NCBI GenBank assembly: GCA_002633005.1
Contig: NMRA01000110.1
Coordinates: forward strand, 333,850 to 397,849
Length of the DNA stretch: 64,000 nucleotides
Source of the DNA: Phoronis australis
Lineage: Eukaryota > Phoronida > Phoronidae
Direction of reading: 5' to 3'
Made by a program: the position numbers and the translations under genes. Below the pieces are notes generated by a model. It did not search any database. It saw only the letters and a list, made by a program, of their open reading frames with translations, and was not told the DNA's origin. Of this stretch, positions 36,800-51,159 are shown piece by piece (the first letter of the stretch is position 1; every line of letters starts with the position of its first letter).

Positions 36800-37495
36800 C
36801 AAGTAGCAGCATATATTAATAAAAATAACAACCGTTTTTAAGTCGACTTGACATGTTTCGGTGTCATTTATTCAAACACCATCATCAGAATAGAGAATAC
36901 AGTGGCCACCTAGCTAGGCCCAGCAACAAGTAATAAGAACAGATACAGTCAGTTACAGGGAGTGACAATGAACTAGACCAACAATGACAACCTGTGGTGT
37001 GCCAGTTGCCTGTTGGGCCTGCACCAACTGATGTGCAGGGCCTCACTTTGTTGTTACTGCCTGGTCTATTATTGCAACGTCATTGAAAGAGCACTGCTGA
37101 TAACAGTGATCGAAGCTCTGTAGGTGAATATTTACGTGTGAACTTCTGTCAGAATTTAGATGTTTTTTGTGGTCCTGGTTTTCAAATGGCGAACAGTTTC
37201 GCCTATATAACTGGAGCCACATCCAGCATAGATAAATCTGTACACTAACCTGGACCGCAGACCCATAGGAATTTTGTCCGTATAGGGGTTAAATAAATTC
37301 GACAGTTTTAGGGACTTGAATGTTAATGCAACTCTTAAGTTTACACAGTAATCATTCACCAATTTGTTGAGTTTTCGTTGAGCAATCTTGGCGTAAAACC
37401 CGGCCAACATACGGTACTTTAAGGTGTACAGAATGAATATCATCAGGGTTATAACAACACTCAGCCTGAAATAAATTCTACTATATTGCACAACT
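36800..37495 (-). mobile_element. Penelope-like retroelement, 5'-truncated 3' end with GIY-YIG region
   Basis: The - strand frame 37,491 to 37,156 reads SNLFNPYTDKIPMGLRSRLV, then YRFIYAGCGSSYIGETVRHL. This is the linker and GIY-YIG endonuclease region found after the reverse transcriptase in Penelope-like elements. A shift in an A-run near 37,166 breaks the frame; the continuing residues in the next frame (HLNSDRSSHVNIHLQSF, then FNDVAIIDQA) fit the same family. The trailing DNA (about 36,845-36,895) has the TGATGATGG and CCGAAACATGTCAAG 3' tail typical of these elements. No reverse transcriptase core is present. It is a dead, truncated copy. Confidence 0.85.
37156..37491 (-). pseudogene. 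Penelope-like element GIY-YIG endonuclease fragment
   Basis: 112-codon open stretch holding the end of the Penelope-type polyprotein up to the frameshift. Visible family features: DKIP, LRSRLVYRF, a Cys pair (AGCGSS region) and YIGET followed by RHLKTR. It continues out of frame to about 37,030. Confidence 0.82.
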
Positions 37496-37906
37496 TACAA
37501 TTTTTAACTGCTTGAAGTGTGAAGTTGAATCCTTCTCGAAAGGTTAAGATAGTACCATTTTCACCCAAATACGTTAGCAACATTAGACAAAAACGGTGTA
37601 ACGGGGGGATCATTCGATTTATTGACCAGTAATCGTGATCAGGAAGGGGTTCACTATTGCATCGTGTGATGAATGAGTCGAGATGTGGGGCATAGGAAGA
37701 CTGTGTAACATTGTTAGATTGGTACCCAACAGTGGAAACCGTTATCGTCTTGAGTCGAGGTTAAGATGAACAAAATGTATCATATAGGTCCCACCCAAAA
37801 AAAAACTGTTGTGCATGGCCAGTTCCATCTGAGCAGTGCACTGTTGTCTTCGCGTTCTAACGAAATCATATTTTTGCCCAAAGTTCGTGTCCTTCATTGA
37901 CTAATC

Positions 37907-37950
37907 CGTGGCTGTCGCTCAGTTGGTGCGAGACTCTGGGAGCTACATCA
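37907..37950 (+). mobile_element. Possible tRNA-derived SINE A box
   Basis: GGCTGTCGCTCAGTTGGTGC resembles the A-box half of a tRNA gene (TRGCTCAGTTGGT). No B box is visible at the expected distance, so it is at most a degraded SINE head. Confidence 0.25.
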
Positions 37951-38159
37951 CACCACGCCGAAATACATCCCTCCGAAACATAGCACATTTCCAGAGAATA
38001 CTGAATTCAGCATCCTCCATACAAATACTCCAGTCCTTTCCACTGAAACAACTCACCGCCAGAATCTGAGAACTCTCGTAGTGGTTTACAATACACCATG
38101 GCGCCTCAGAAATCAAGTCACTCAGTGACGCCTGAGGACGTAGGAATCTTATTATTTGT

Positions 38160-38420
38160 CATGCTCGAACCCAGACTAAAATATGGGGGGCTCGGATTTT
38201 TGGGAATGTGGACCTTTTACTAAAAAAAATGAGGTTCAGAGCTGTCAATTGTGCGTTCGCCAAATTTTGGTAGTTCCTGCCTTTTAAGCGGACTTTTTGT
38301 TTCCCCCGAGGCGGACTTTTTTACCCACTTGACCAAATGGGCCCCCCCCGAACCCCCCCCCCCTCCTGGGTGCGCGCATGCTACTATTTACATCATGACT
38401 TTTGGTCAAAAAAAAATAAT
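38160..38420 (+). repeat. Dispersed repeat family, copy 2
   Basis: Contains GGGGCTCGGATTTTTGGGAA, TGTGGACCTTTTACTAAAA, a C-rich run and a CCTGGGTGCGCGCATGCTAC end. Matches copies at 34,690-34,920 (inverted) and 38,870-39,110. Confidence 0.72.
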
Positions 38421-38869
38421 ATCTTCCAGATACACACCTCGCCTTTAATGTATTTTTAACAGAAGTCTAAACATTAATGTGACTGTGCTCTATATGATCT
38501 GATAATTTGGACTAACTGGACTTACTTTTTAAAATGGTCACCAGTGACTTTCTTACTTGGTAACTGTAGCTGCATGGCTTAGTTGATGATCAGATATACA
38601 TAGACACTTTCCTTGTTGACGTCTGCGCCCAAACACAACGAAAAACATTGTGTCCACCTATTCACTCAATAGTCGGGATTTTAGGTACAGCCTTTGCCAA
38701 TACACTAGTGTGGTAGAATGAAGTTTCTAATTTACTTATGTTTTGTTAAGTGTAGGCCGTAGTTGTTAAACAGTAATTAGGACCTAACAACACGTAGTCG
38801 GTGCATTTACATGAGGGTCAGTCTGCATGTTCATTATAAACTGAAAAAAATGTCACATCTGACATGACT

Positions 38870-39110
38870 CACTGCGGATCCAGGATTTTGAGTGAGGGGC
38901 AGGGCACAGGAATAACCAGAATTCCGCCACATGCGGAGCGCCCAGCCTAAAATATACATGTATGTAGGGATGCAGGGGTCTCGAATTTTTGGATTTGTGG
39001 ACCTTCAACTAAGAAAAAAAAAACGGTAAACTGGGTTTCACTAAGGTCTATACATTGTGCATTCGCTATTCGCCCCCCAAAACGGCCCCTGGGTGCCCGC
39101 ATATATGTTA
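38870..39110 (+). repeat. Dispersed repeat family, copy 3
   Basis: Starts near CACTGCGGATCCAGGATTTT and shares GGTCTCGAATTTTTGGA, TGTGGACCTTCAACTAAG and CCTGGGTGCCCGCAT with copy 2. A single N follows at 39,120. Confidence 0.68.
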
Positions 39111-39163
39111 CGCGCAATTNACCCGGCCGCCACTGTCACGGACTAAGTCAGCTGTTGCATGAG

Positions 39164-39252
39164 TGGGCGGCGCAGCAGTTGAAAAGCTTGTTTTGGTGTG
39201 AAACTATGTCTTTAAGAGTGTGGGGCTATAGCCCCCTATGGTGCGCCGCCCA
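39164..39252. mobile_element. Short terminal-inverted-repeat element (about 90 bp, candidate MITE)
   Basis: GGGCGGCGCA at 39,165-39,174 is mirrored by TGCGCCGCCC at 39,242-39,251. A similar right end (GGTGCGCCGCCC) is present at about 30,385-30,402 opposite a CATGGGCGGGC left end at 30,333, suggesting a small family of GC-rich foldback inserts. Confidence 0.4.
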
Positions 39253-39655
39253 TGTGTTGTCCAGCATTTTGTGTTTTGAGCAATGACCTTGACCTAAACA
39301 GCGCATTTACGTGGTTGCAGTAGGGGAGACGGCTGAGGGGTCTACTGATTGGTGACCAAGGCGAACTCAGTTGAAAAGCGCCGACTCCTTCTTTCCGTTG
39401 GTGATGAAGTACAAAAGTCAATGCTTTTTAACTGCAGTCTGTCGTGGAAGACCTCAATAATTTTATTGGCGTAATCTTTCGATGATTGCCGTACGGTGGT
39501 TCTCCGATTGAATTATAAGCCACTTTTGCAGTCCGAGTTTTGTCTTATCAGTGCCAACATATATCCAAATGTGTTTTTTTGTTATAGCACTTCACTAATT
39601 TGTTGTATAAGTTAATAAACGTAGTATTTCTTCCTCTCTCTCCTTTTTCAATCAG

Positions 39656-39703
39656 CCATGAAGTCAATCCGCTTCAATGGTGAAACTCTACAGAGGTCAC
39701 CAG
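39656..39703 (+). other. Possible 5' exon of MFSD3 with upstream ORF
   Basis: A pyrimidine tract and CAG precede, and a good donor (CAG/GTAAAG) follows. The exon holds ATG at 39,658 opening MKSIRFNGETLQRSP. If spliced to the acceptor at 42,247 the frame reads two more codons and stops at TGA 42,253-42,255, overlapping the main ATG. It is placed by splice signals only; transcript evidence is needed to link it to MFSD3. Confidence 0.35.
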
Positions 39704-42247
39704 GTAAAGAGACCATTGCTGCAATGAACACTCGCTGGTTCCCTACGTGCTTAGGTGGCACTGAATATTTAGGCTGCGGCCGCGGCCAATGTGCATTGCC
39801 AAAATATTAAAATTTTGAGGTAGGCCAAGTTTGGGGGCATTTTGTAGGTGGAAATTTTATGTAGGCTCAGTGAATGTGGTTTGTTTACGTTTGTTAACAT
39901 GCTGAGAATAAAAAAGGCACCTTCTCGGCTGTAGTTGCATTCTTCTTCAAGATGGCGGCCCCCGGTTGCAATTGTGCATTGGGTCCCAGTGCATTGCTGG
40001 GTAGCGACTGAGAAATTGGCCGCGATTTCAGGTAGCCCTCAAACAATCCATATTTGCAAAAAAAACTATTTGGTTGACAGTACTTTTGGACCACATTTTC
40101 GGAATCTGCTTTCAGAATCTATTGTTGGTTTTAGTTCTGAATGGGATTGTTCTAAAAAACCCTCGATCCCCACGACCCCCTCGACTCACTCATGGCCACA
40201 TCCACCTGGACCCAGTCTACTACACACGCTTGACTAGATCTGAACGTAGAACAAGCGCTGACTTCCAATGAGGACTAACGAGTTGGGCCCTGAGCTCGGC
40301 TCTCTTTCCACTTTTTTTGCAATTAAGAGAATCCTTAGGCCACTTTCTGTTTTTAACCACCAGACTTGAGCTACAGCTGAGATTCATGTGTAAGTCTCAT
40401 GGGAGTCATTCAGCCACGTACGTAATATTATTATGAAATGTGTAAAAAGTGCAAAAATACATCTATTGGCTGCTGGCACAGCTCGTGTGTCGAAGGGGTT
40501 GTGGGTCGAGGAGGGTCGTGGGTTGAGGGGGGGTCGTGGGTTTTAGAACAATCCTTCAGAATGTTGTGTTATGCTGCACATCGTCAGGGAAGTGGTGGTT
40601 TTGGTGTAAACAGTGCCAATTACATATTTTAACCCTCCTTGTTTAGAATTCCTTACTTTTCCGTAGGATTGAAAGGGCTAAAAATACAAGACAGAATAAA
40701 GTTGCTATGCTATTGCTTATCTGTAGGGCTTGTTAAGTAAAGTGACTGGATACGGTTTTCGACAGAGTAAAGAAAACGTGGCATTTTCATTGATTTATGT
40801 TGTGCTTGTCAAAATCCAATGAGAACTGCTCTGCGTTCCCTAAGTAAAGGAGTGGTGATCAGATGGAATCACTAATGTCGCCCTTCTACTAATATTGAAC
40901 ACTGCCGAGAGTGTTACTGTAGGCTATCACTGCGCTATGGGTCTACACTGGGGCTGTCTATCAAATGTTAAGCATTGGGAACTGGCCAAATAGATAATGC
41001 CAGGTATACTATCTATGCTTGGGAATGCTCAGATTTGGTACAAAACTTTGTAGGACAGGTGAGCTAGCCCTATTCCAAGTTAGTAATGTGTCATTAATTG
41101 GCCATTTGTGTTGCTTTCTTAAAGTTACAACTCGCATGGCGAAGTCGATTTTAGTCATGGTGCATAGTGAGTGCTAGGTTTTGTTAGTGCAATGGTCCCT
41201 CTCTGCACTGGGCGAATTGTCCCAGTACCCATGGCCATGTCTGTCCTGTGATGCAGCTTGATCACCAGCAACCAACGGGGAGTGCTGGTCACGATGCAGT
41301 GCTTAGTCGTGTCGGCTGCTTGTGTGTTTGAAGCGACGTGGTCCACATGCCCATATCCGCCAGCCCGCCTCTGTTCTAGCGTCAGATGGGAGCTCCAGGT
41401 CACAGTGCAGTCCTTACCACCAGGTTGGCAGATAAGCAATTTGAGGCTGCTGCCACTGGCAGGAAGTGTGTAGTTGAGCACCTGATGCATGTAACAAAGG
41501 AGCTTCGGCGGTCTTCCCTCACAAAATGAACTGCGTTGATTATAATCCGTTTTAAAATGCACGTTGGCACTTTACCTTATACCATGATGTTGATGCTTTG
41601 ACAAGTTAATTTCTGGTAAAATAAACTTGTGTTTTGTGGAAGGAACTGATTCTTGCTTTGGATCATTTGTACTTGGTCTCAACATTACATGTTCCTTTCC
41701 ATGATGAGAAGGGTATTTGCATGGCTTCAAAGATTGACAGATCGTTATTGATGGCGACCATGCTTATTAAATAACATGTCTTGCTGTGACAAGTCAACTT
41801 CTAGAGCCTAGAGATCTCCAGCAATATAATGACGTGTCGTGTGTTAAGGCATTGTGAGCACAGAAGTCACACTAATTCAACAATGATATCAATATGATAA
41901 CCAGTTTTATAACATCCATCTAAATCAAAATTTAAAAAATCACAAAAGGCGTTAAATTAGGGGAGCTTATTTGATCTAGTCTTGATTTCCTGCTGTTGTG
42001 TTAAAATGTTGTCAACTTTATAGCACGGTCTTGATGGAGGGGGGACACATTACATTTATGCCGACCCCTTGAAGTTCCCAGCACTATCCACCAAGTTGTT
42101 TGCCTGTAAACTGAATATTTCAGAGTGAAGACAAATATACCCCAGTTACTTGATATCAGTGACTATCATGTGCTTCCATATCCATAAACAGTTGGTCAGC
42201 AACTGGTTCTTAGGTATACTCACATGTGCATTTGTTTTTCATTTCAG
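39704..42247. other. Presumed first intron or upstream flank of MFSD3
   Basis: No conserved coding sequence recognised. It contains the second copy of the dispersed repeat seen at 24,640 (about 39,920-40,130 and 40,668-40,705). The long - strand frame at 41,155-41,562 (135 codons) and the + strand frame across it match no family I know. Confidence 0.45.
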
Positions 42248-42251
42248 TGGC

Positions 42252-46228
<3,977 letters not shown>

Positions 46229-46867
46229 GAATGGTGATTTTTGTTTTTCAAACTATTTTTTGTGTGAATGATCAAACTTTGCAATGTCTCATGTGGAGGA
46301 TTATGTCCACCCACAGACTGTATTTGGCTCATTGACGTCATTTTAATGGGAATGTTACCTTTTTTAGACTGTGAGTGAATGGTGCACAATGAAGGCAATG
46401 TGTGAATGATTGGCTGTAGCATTAGTTTGTTGCAACACTACTCAAGTCAAAAGGCAAATAGTTAGGTAACAGTACTGGATGTGACAATCTACAGACACCT
46501 CAGACATTGTTGTGTAAGAGGGCTACATGTGACAATCTGCAAACTTCTCAGATTTTGTTAGGCAACAGGCTGGATGTGACAATCTCGAGATGTCTGTGAT
46601 TGTGAGCAAAAGGATCACAACTTACACAACCAGTCAACAATTACTGAACTTCATTGTTAGTGAACTCCTATGAGAGAGGCCAACCACACAATCAGTGTTC
46701 TTAATTAAATGCCTCTTGCATTTCTTGAAACGTTGCATCCTGTGTTTATTGGAGCAGACTATGGGTTTCTATCATTTGACTGAGTTGTGAACTATGCTAA
46801 ACCATCCATAGACTGACTTTAGCAAAAGACAAGTTAATAACTACTCAAGAAACAGGCTCCAGGTGTG

Positions 46868-47030
46868 GTATTCAGTTTAGACATGTAGTGAAGTATGAAC
46901 AACTGTTCAATAGACTGGTATTCAGTTTAGACATGTAGTGAAGTATGAACAACTGTTCAATAGACTGGTATTCAGTTTAGACATGTAGTGAAGTATGAAC
47001 AACTGTTCAATAGACTGGTATTCAGTTGGG
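46868..47030. repeat. 50-bp tandem repeat, 3 full copies plus a partial
   Basis: Identical 50-bp units begin at 46,868, 46,918 and 46,968 with GTATTCAGTTTAGACATGTA. A fourth partial unit starts at 47,018. Near-perfect identity suggests recent expansion. Confidence 0.93.
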
Positions 47031-48519
47031 ATGTTTCTACATTTCTGATATTTGGTCAATTTTGAACCGTAGAAACTTACTTGTTTACAGTAGCCACTTG
47101 TTGCAATATAAAATTGCCCTCTATGGACCTACTCAGTAGCACATTGATCCTCTGTTGTTTACATCAAAACAATCACATTTACTGTTACAATGCCAATACG
47201 TTTGATCATTACTTAGTGAGCTGTGTTGTTGACAAGTTTGCTGGATTGGATGGTGTGCCATTTATTGTTTTCTCCACCTTAGAAATGCGTTAAATAGGAC
47301 AGTGCCACAAGCTTCTTAGCAAAAGAGGAGAGTTGAATAGGGGGCAATAGTCAAATACAGGGGCCCAGATTTTGAGAACTAGTTTGATGCTCATTATGCA
47401 GTTGCGAAAACTTCTCAAAATGTGGGACCCCTTTACTAAAGCGACAATTGTCGAATTCCGTATGTAACCACTAGTGGAGTTCATGGTTGTGATTTGAAAG
47501 AGGTGAGTTTATGTTTATTATGAGGACATGTGCCAAACACAAGGATTTCGGTGTAGCTCTTCTGCTTTGATTAATTATTCTAAGTTATTACAATCACAAT
47601 AGGGATGTCCTGGATTACACAACAGAACTCTTTTGTCCTGGAGATAATAAAGCGTGTCATCTTGTTTTAGAAATCAGGCACATTTTTACAGATCATGTCA
47701 GAAACCATTAAGGGGCCATGGAAATATTCCCGACTTCAGCCGTTCAAAAATACTGCTTCCACGGGTATTTGTCCAGTTATCAAACTTTTTCACGCCAGAG
47801 TTGCAGCCCACAGCACAGCCAGTAAAACTTTTGTTACCATTGAAAGGACAAATAGTATCAGACAACACAACAAATAAGATGCAGAATTCCAGTGACACGA
47901 AAATGAGGCAGCAAATGTGCATGATGGATGTTTGCAGCATTGTAGGTAAATACAGCAAGATTCGCGAGTTGCAGTGCAATCGGGAACGGACCTATTAAGA
48001 TACTATGCAGGAGCCACTAATCTATAAAATTGTGTGTTAATTCAGGAGCTTGCTTTATTCATTTCAAAAATTTCTGTTTGCAAGTGTCGGAAAGAAGCAT
48101 TAACAGAGTTAATTTAATAATATTTAAAATAAATATTTTCTGAAAGAAAAGCGTCTTCAATTATTTTATGCCATTCCACGCTGTTAGAAAGCTAACCTGT
48201 GTCATTACAATACTTTGTGTTCCTCTTATATTAAAACAGATTCACAAGATAACTGACAACTCTACACAGTCAGCGCATTCAAATAAGACGGCTGATTAAT
48301 GGCTATGCTTAACGCTGCAAAATTCTTGACACTTGGATAACCTGAAGTGTAGGTGAAGACTTTTGGGAATGGAATTCGTGTGAGGTGTATACTAAGTGGC
48401 TGTAAATCTGTGTTGTGTCAAAGAAGCAAACTTTTGATTTAGACCGCCCAAAACTGGTCTTGGTGTGTTTCTTACACAGATTAGGAAGTGATTTTCTTTA
48501 TTCCTCGATACCATGCCTG

Positions 48520-48700
48520 GCACATTCACTGACATGTCATGACAAGACATCTTGTACTGCCTGGTGTGCAGACGATGCTTAGCACATACACTGTCATGCA
48601 GTGACAAGACATCTTGTACATCCTGGTGTGCAGACGATGCCTGGCACATACATCGTCATGCAGTGACAAGACATCTTGTACATCCTGGTCTCCAACAATA
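48520..48700. repeat. 62-bp tandem repeat, about 3 copies
   Basis: GACAAGACATCTTGTAC recurs at 48,541, 48,603 and 48,665 with CCTGGTGTGCAGACGATGC between. The - strand open frame at 48,392-48,649 is produced by this repeat. Confidence 0.9.
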
Positions 48701-51044
48701 ACCAGGTGTGTGAGGTTAACACACTAAGAACTATTCGAGACCAATTTCACAAGTGATCGAAATCGAAAGTTGTTTTTTGTGATGTAAGCCAGGCTTATCG
48801 CAACACTTAAGTCTAGTGAACGTAAAACTGCCAAAAGTCCTATTTGGAATTTCCATTTCCTTTAATGGTGCATTATACAGGTTTAATACCTATGTCCAGC
48901 CAAATGGGCAGAATTTTCTAAAAATTCGCTTTGAAACATCCATGAATTGTAAAACATTGTACCCCAAAATTTTCCAAGTTGCCCATACTTTGGCAAGCCT
49001 GTCTACTTACAACTTCATCAACTCAATCACTTATATTTTCCTCAAGTTTACTTAACATGGACTAAGAAATTCTAATTAACAGAGCTTGAATTTTTCCTCT
49101 TTTAAGAGGATTTGCTTTTAATGTCTGCTGAGATTTGATTTCCGGTTACTTTTTTCCTCTTTTTTATCATTATTTTGAATTTATCTTTGCAAAACGTTTA
49201 TTTACTTGTGGCATGATACATCACCTTCATCTTTTTTAGCCATTCCAAACCCTGAATCAGTTGATATTGGGATTTTTGCACATGAAGCAGCCTCCATATG
49301 CAGTTATGGAAGAACTGAAAACCAACTGGTCGGCAGATCATTTTAGGTGTCGGGCATGGTCTTGAGAAATAGTGAACTGAGGTGTTCTCTAGCAGAGTTA
49401 CTTCTCACTGGCACAAGTCGAGAACAGTTTTATAGGAATATCTGCTTTTAAAAAATGCTGTAAATTAAATAATTCCTTTGTAATGTTATTGGAGACTTGA
49501 GAACAAGAATGATGAAACAGAAGCCTTACAAAGCCATTACGGCAGTATCTGCTTCCCACAATACTACAGCGCCCTCTCTTATTCTACAGTATTTATCCAC
49601 AATGCTGTGCATTCGTGGGTCACTTCCTGCGCAGCTGAACACTGCTGCTGTGTTAATCATTTAATATAAGTTTGTCATTTCGATGCAAAGAAGTATTACT
49701 GAAGCATACTGAATTGCAATGCAGTCAAAAAATGAAAAGTTGAACTAGATATGATCAAATGCTCCTTACATGTATGACCCAGCAAAGAAGCATGCTAATG
49801 CGTTTATCTATCTCCGCAAATGAAGAGCAATGATTTTGGGATGTGGCAATTGGTTCTGTGCTCGACTCTTTTTGAAAACTGCGCCTCAAAGGTGGCACCA
49901 GGTGGCATTCGGGGAAAAGAAGTATCCCAACAGGTGGCAGCAGGCGACTTGCTGAAAGTACTGGCAACAAAATAACATCACCACAGCAATTTAAAAACAT
50001 GGCCAGATTTTTTGACTTAATAAAACTTTGAATTGTTTTCTACTATATTTTATTTTTTAAAGTGTACAAAACCCATCCATCCAGTGTAGACTAGATTATC
50101 ATCAGAATAATTCACAGTTCTTTACAGATAACACAAGATTAGAAGTGTACAATAAGATCCTGAAAACTAAGAATAAATGACAGCAATTTAACAGTAAGTC
50201 GATCTTACTTAAATAGGCAAAAATCTCATTTAACAGTGCTCAAAATGCTGTTCCATTATAATGACAATTTCACACAAATTACAAGTTGTTCAATTGGCTT
50301 TTGTGGAAATGTTCTGCATTCTGTGAGAAATCCACGTAGTTAAGAGAGTACCAAAATGCATATCTATGTGTTCAACACAGTGCTAACACCTCTCCATAAT
50401 GAACAGATTAGACATGATCTCAAAATTACTTCAAAAATAACAAGTTCACCTGACGTGTAAAAAATGAATTTTTAAGGCACTTTTATTACAACCCTGTCCA
50501 TTTTGAAAACACCACGTTTTTACATTTTCAAAACTTTGAAGTCCAAATGTATCATTTTCCATGTATACTTATTTGACTGAAACAAAACTTTTCTATTGCA
50601 TTTCCAAAATATTTCTCATCCAACATGAATATTCATTCAAAAAATTTTTATGTCATCTATATGATTACTGAAAATGAAGTTTTTGAGAAATTGTTTTCAA
50701 TCATCCACACCTAGTGAATACATTGCTATAAAAATGAACATCTGGAGGGCATTTCTGTAGTCGTTTTCAGTGGATATGTGTGAACATTAAGTGAATCCAC
50801 ACAGAAAAATTACGTTTTCAAATGAAAACTCCGACTGTAGGTGGGCCTAACTGTGAGCAGGGCATAATTGCGACCAGACCCTAACTGTGGGCTGGGCTTA
50901 AAAGTGGGCAGGGCCTAACTGTGGGCTGGGCCTCACTGCCATTAGCACTGATTCACTTCATAACTGAAGTTTTTGTAATGACTCCACTGTCTTCACTCGC
51001 AGGTCAGTGTGTCAAGCAGGTCTCCCCGTGTGTCTCCTCGTGGG

Positions 51045-51159
51045 TCACTGAGCCAAGTGGGTCTGACTACTGTCGTGCGTTGTTATGGCCTCTTTTTCGG
51101 CAAGTTTTGCGTCTCGTTCCCGCTTTTCTCTTCTCTCAGTAACGCCATCGAGTAATTCA
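51045..51159 (-). CDS. LRRC74-type last exon
   Basis: Completes the second EF hand (the split Asn codon, then ELLDGVTE) and adds a Lys/Arg/Glu-rich tail RREKRERDAKLAEKE, ending at TGA (51,047-51,045). The acceptor TTTTCAG and the phase join to exon 52108-52047 support it, although it was not obvious from open-frame length. Confidence 0.78.

Larger units (their letters stand above)
46229..51044. other. Intergenic between MFSD3 and LRRC74-type gene
   Basis: The 3' flanks of two convergent genes. A candidate MFSD3 polyadenylation signal AATAAA lies at 47,646-47,651. Three minisatellites are present: a diverged ~60-bp iteration at 46,465-46,600, 50 bp at 46,868-47,027 and 62 bp at about 48,520-48,700. 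An unassigned small - strand frame with a hydrophobic N-terminus is at 47,698-47,979. The imperfect GGGCCTAACTGTGGGCTGGG iteration at about 50,835-50,940 lies just 3' of the LRRC74-type stop. No other gene is recognised. Confidence 0.5.

Noticed and set aside
41155-41562. 135-codon - strand frame, one of the longest without a family
   Set aside because: No recognisable motif, no splice context, and an overlapping + strand frame of similar quality; left unassigned.
42150-42251. N-terminal extension of MFSD3 from ATG 42,150
   Set aside because: It requires reading through the TTTCAG acceptor at 42,247. The family start fits ATG 42,252 and the upstream residues have no counterpart.
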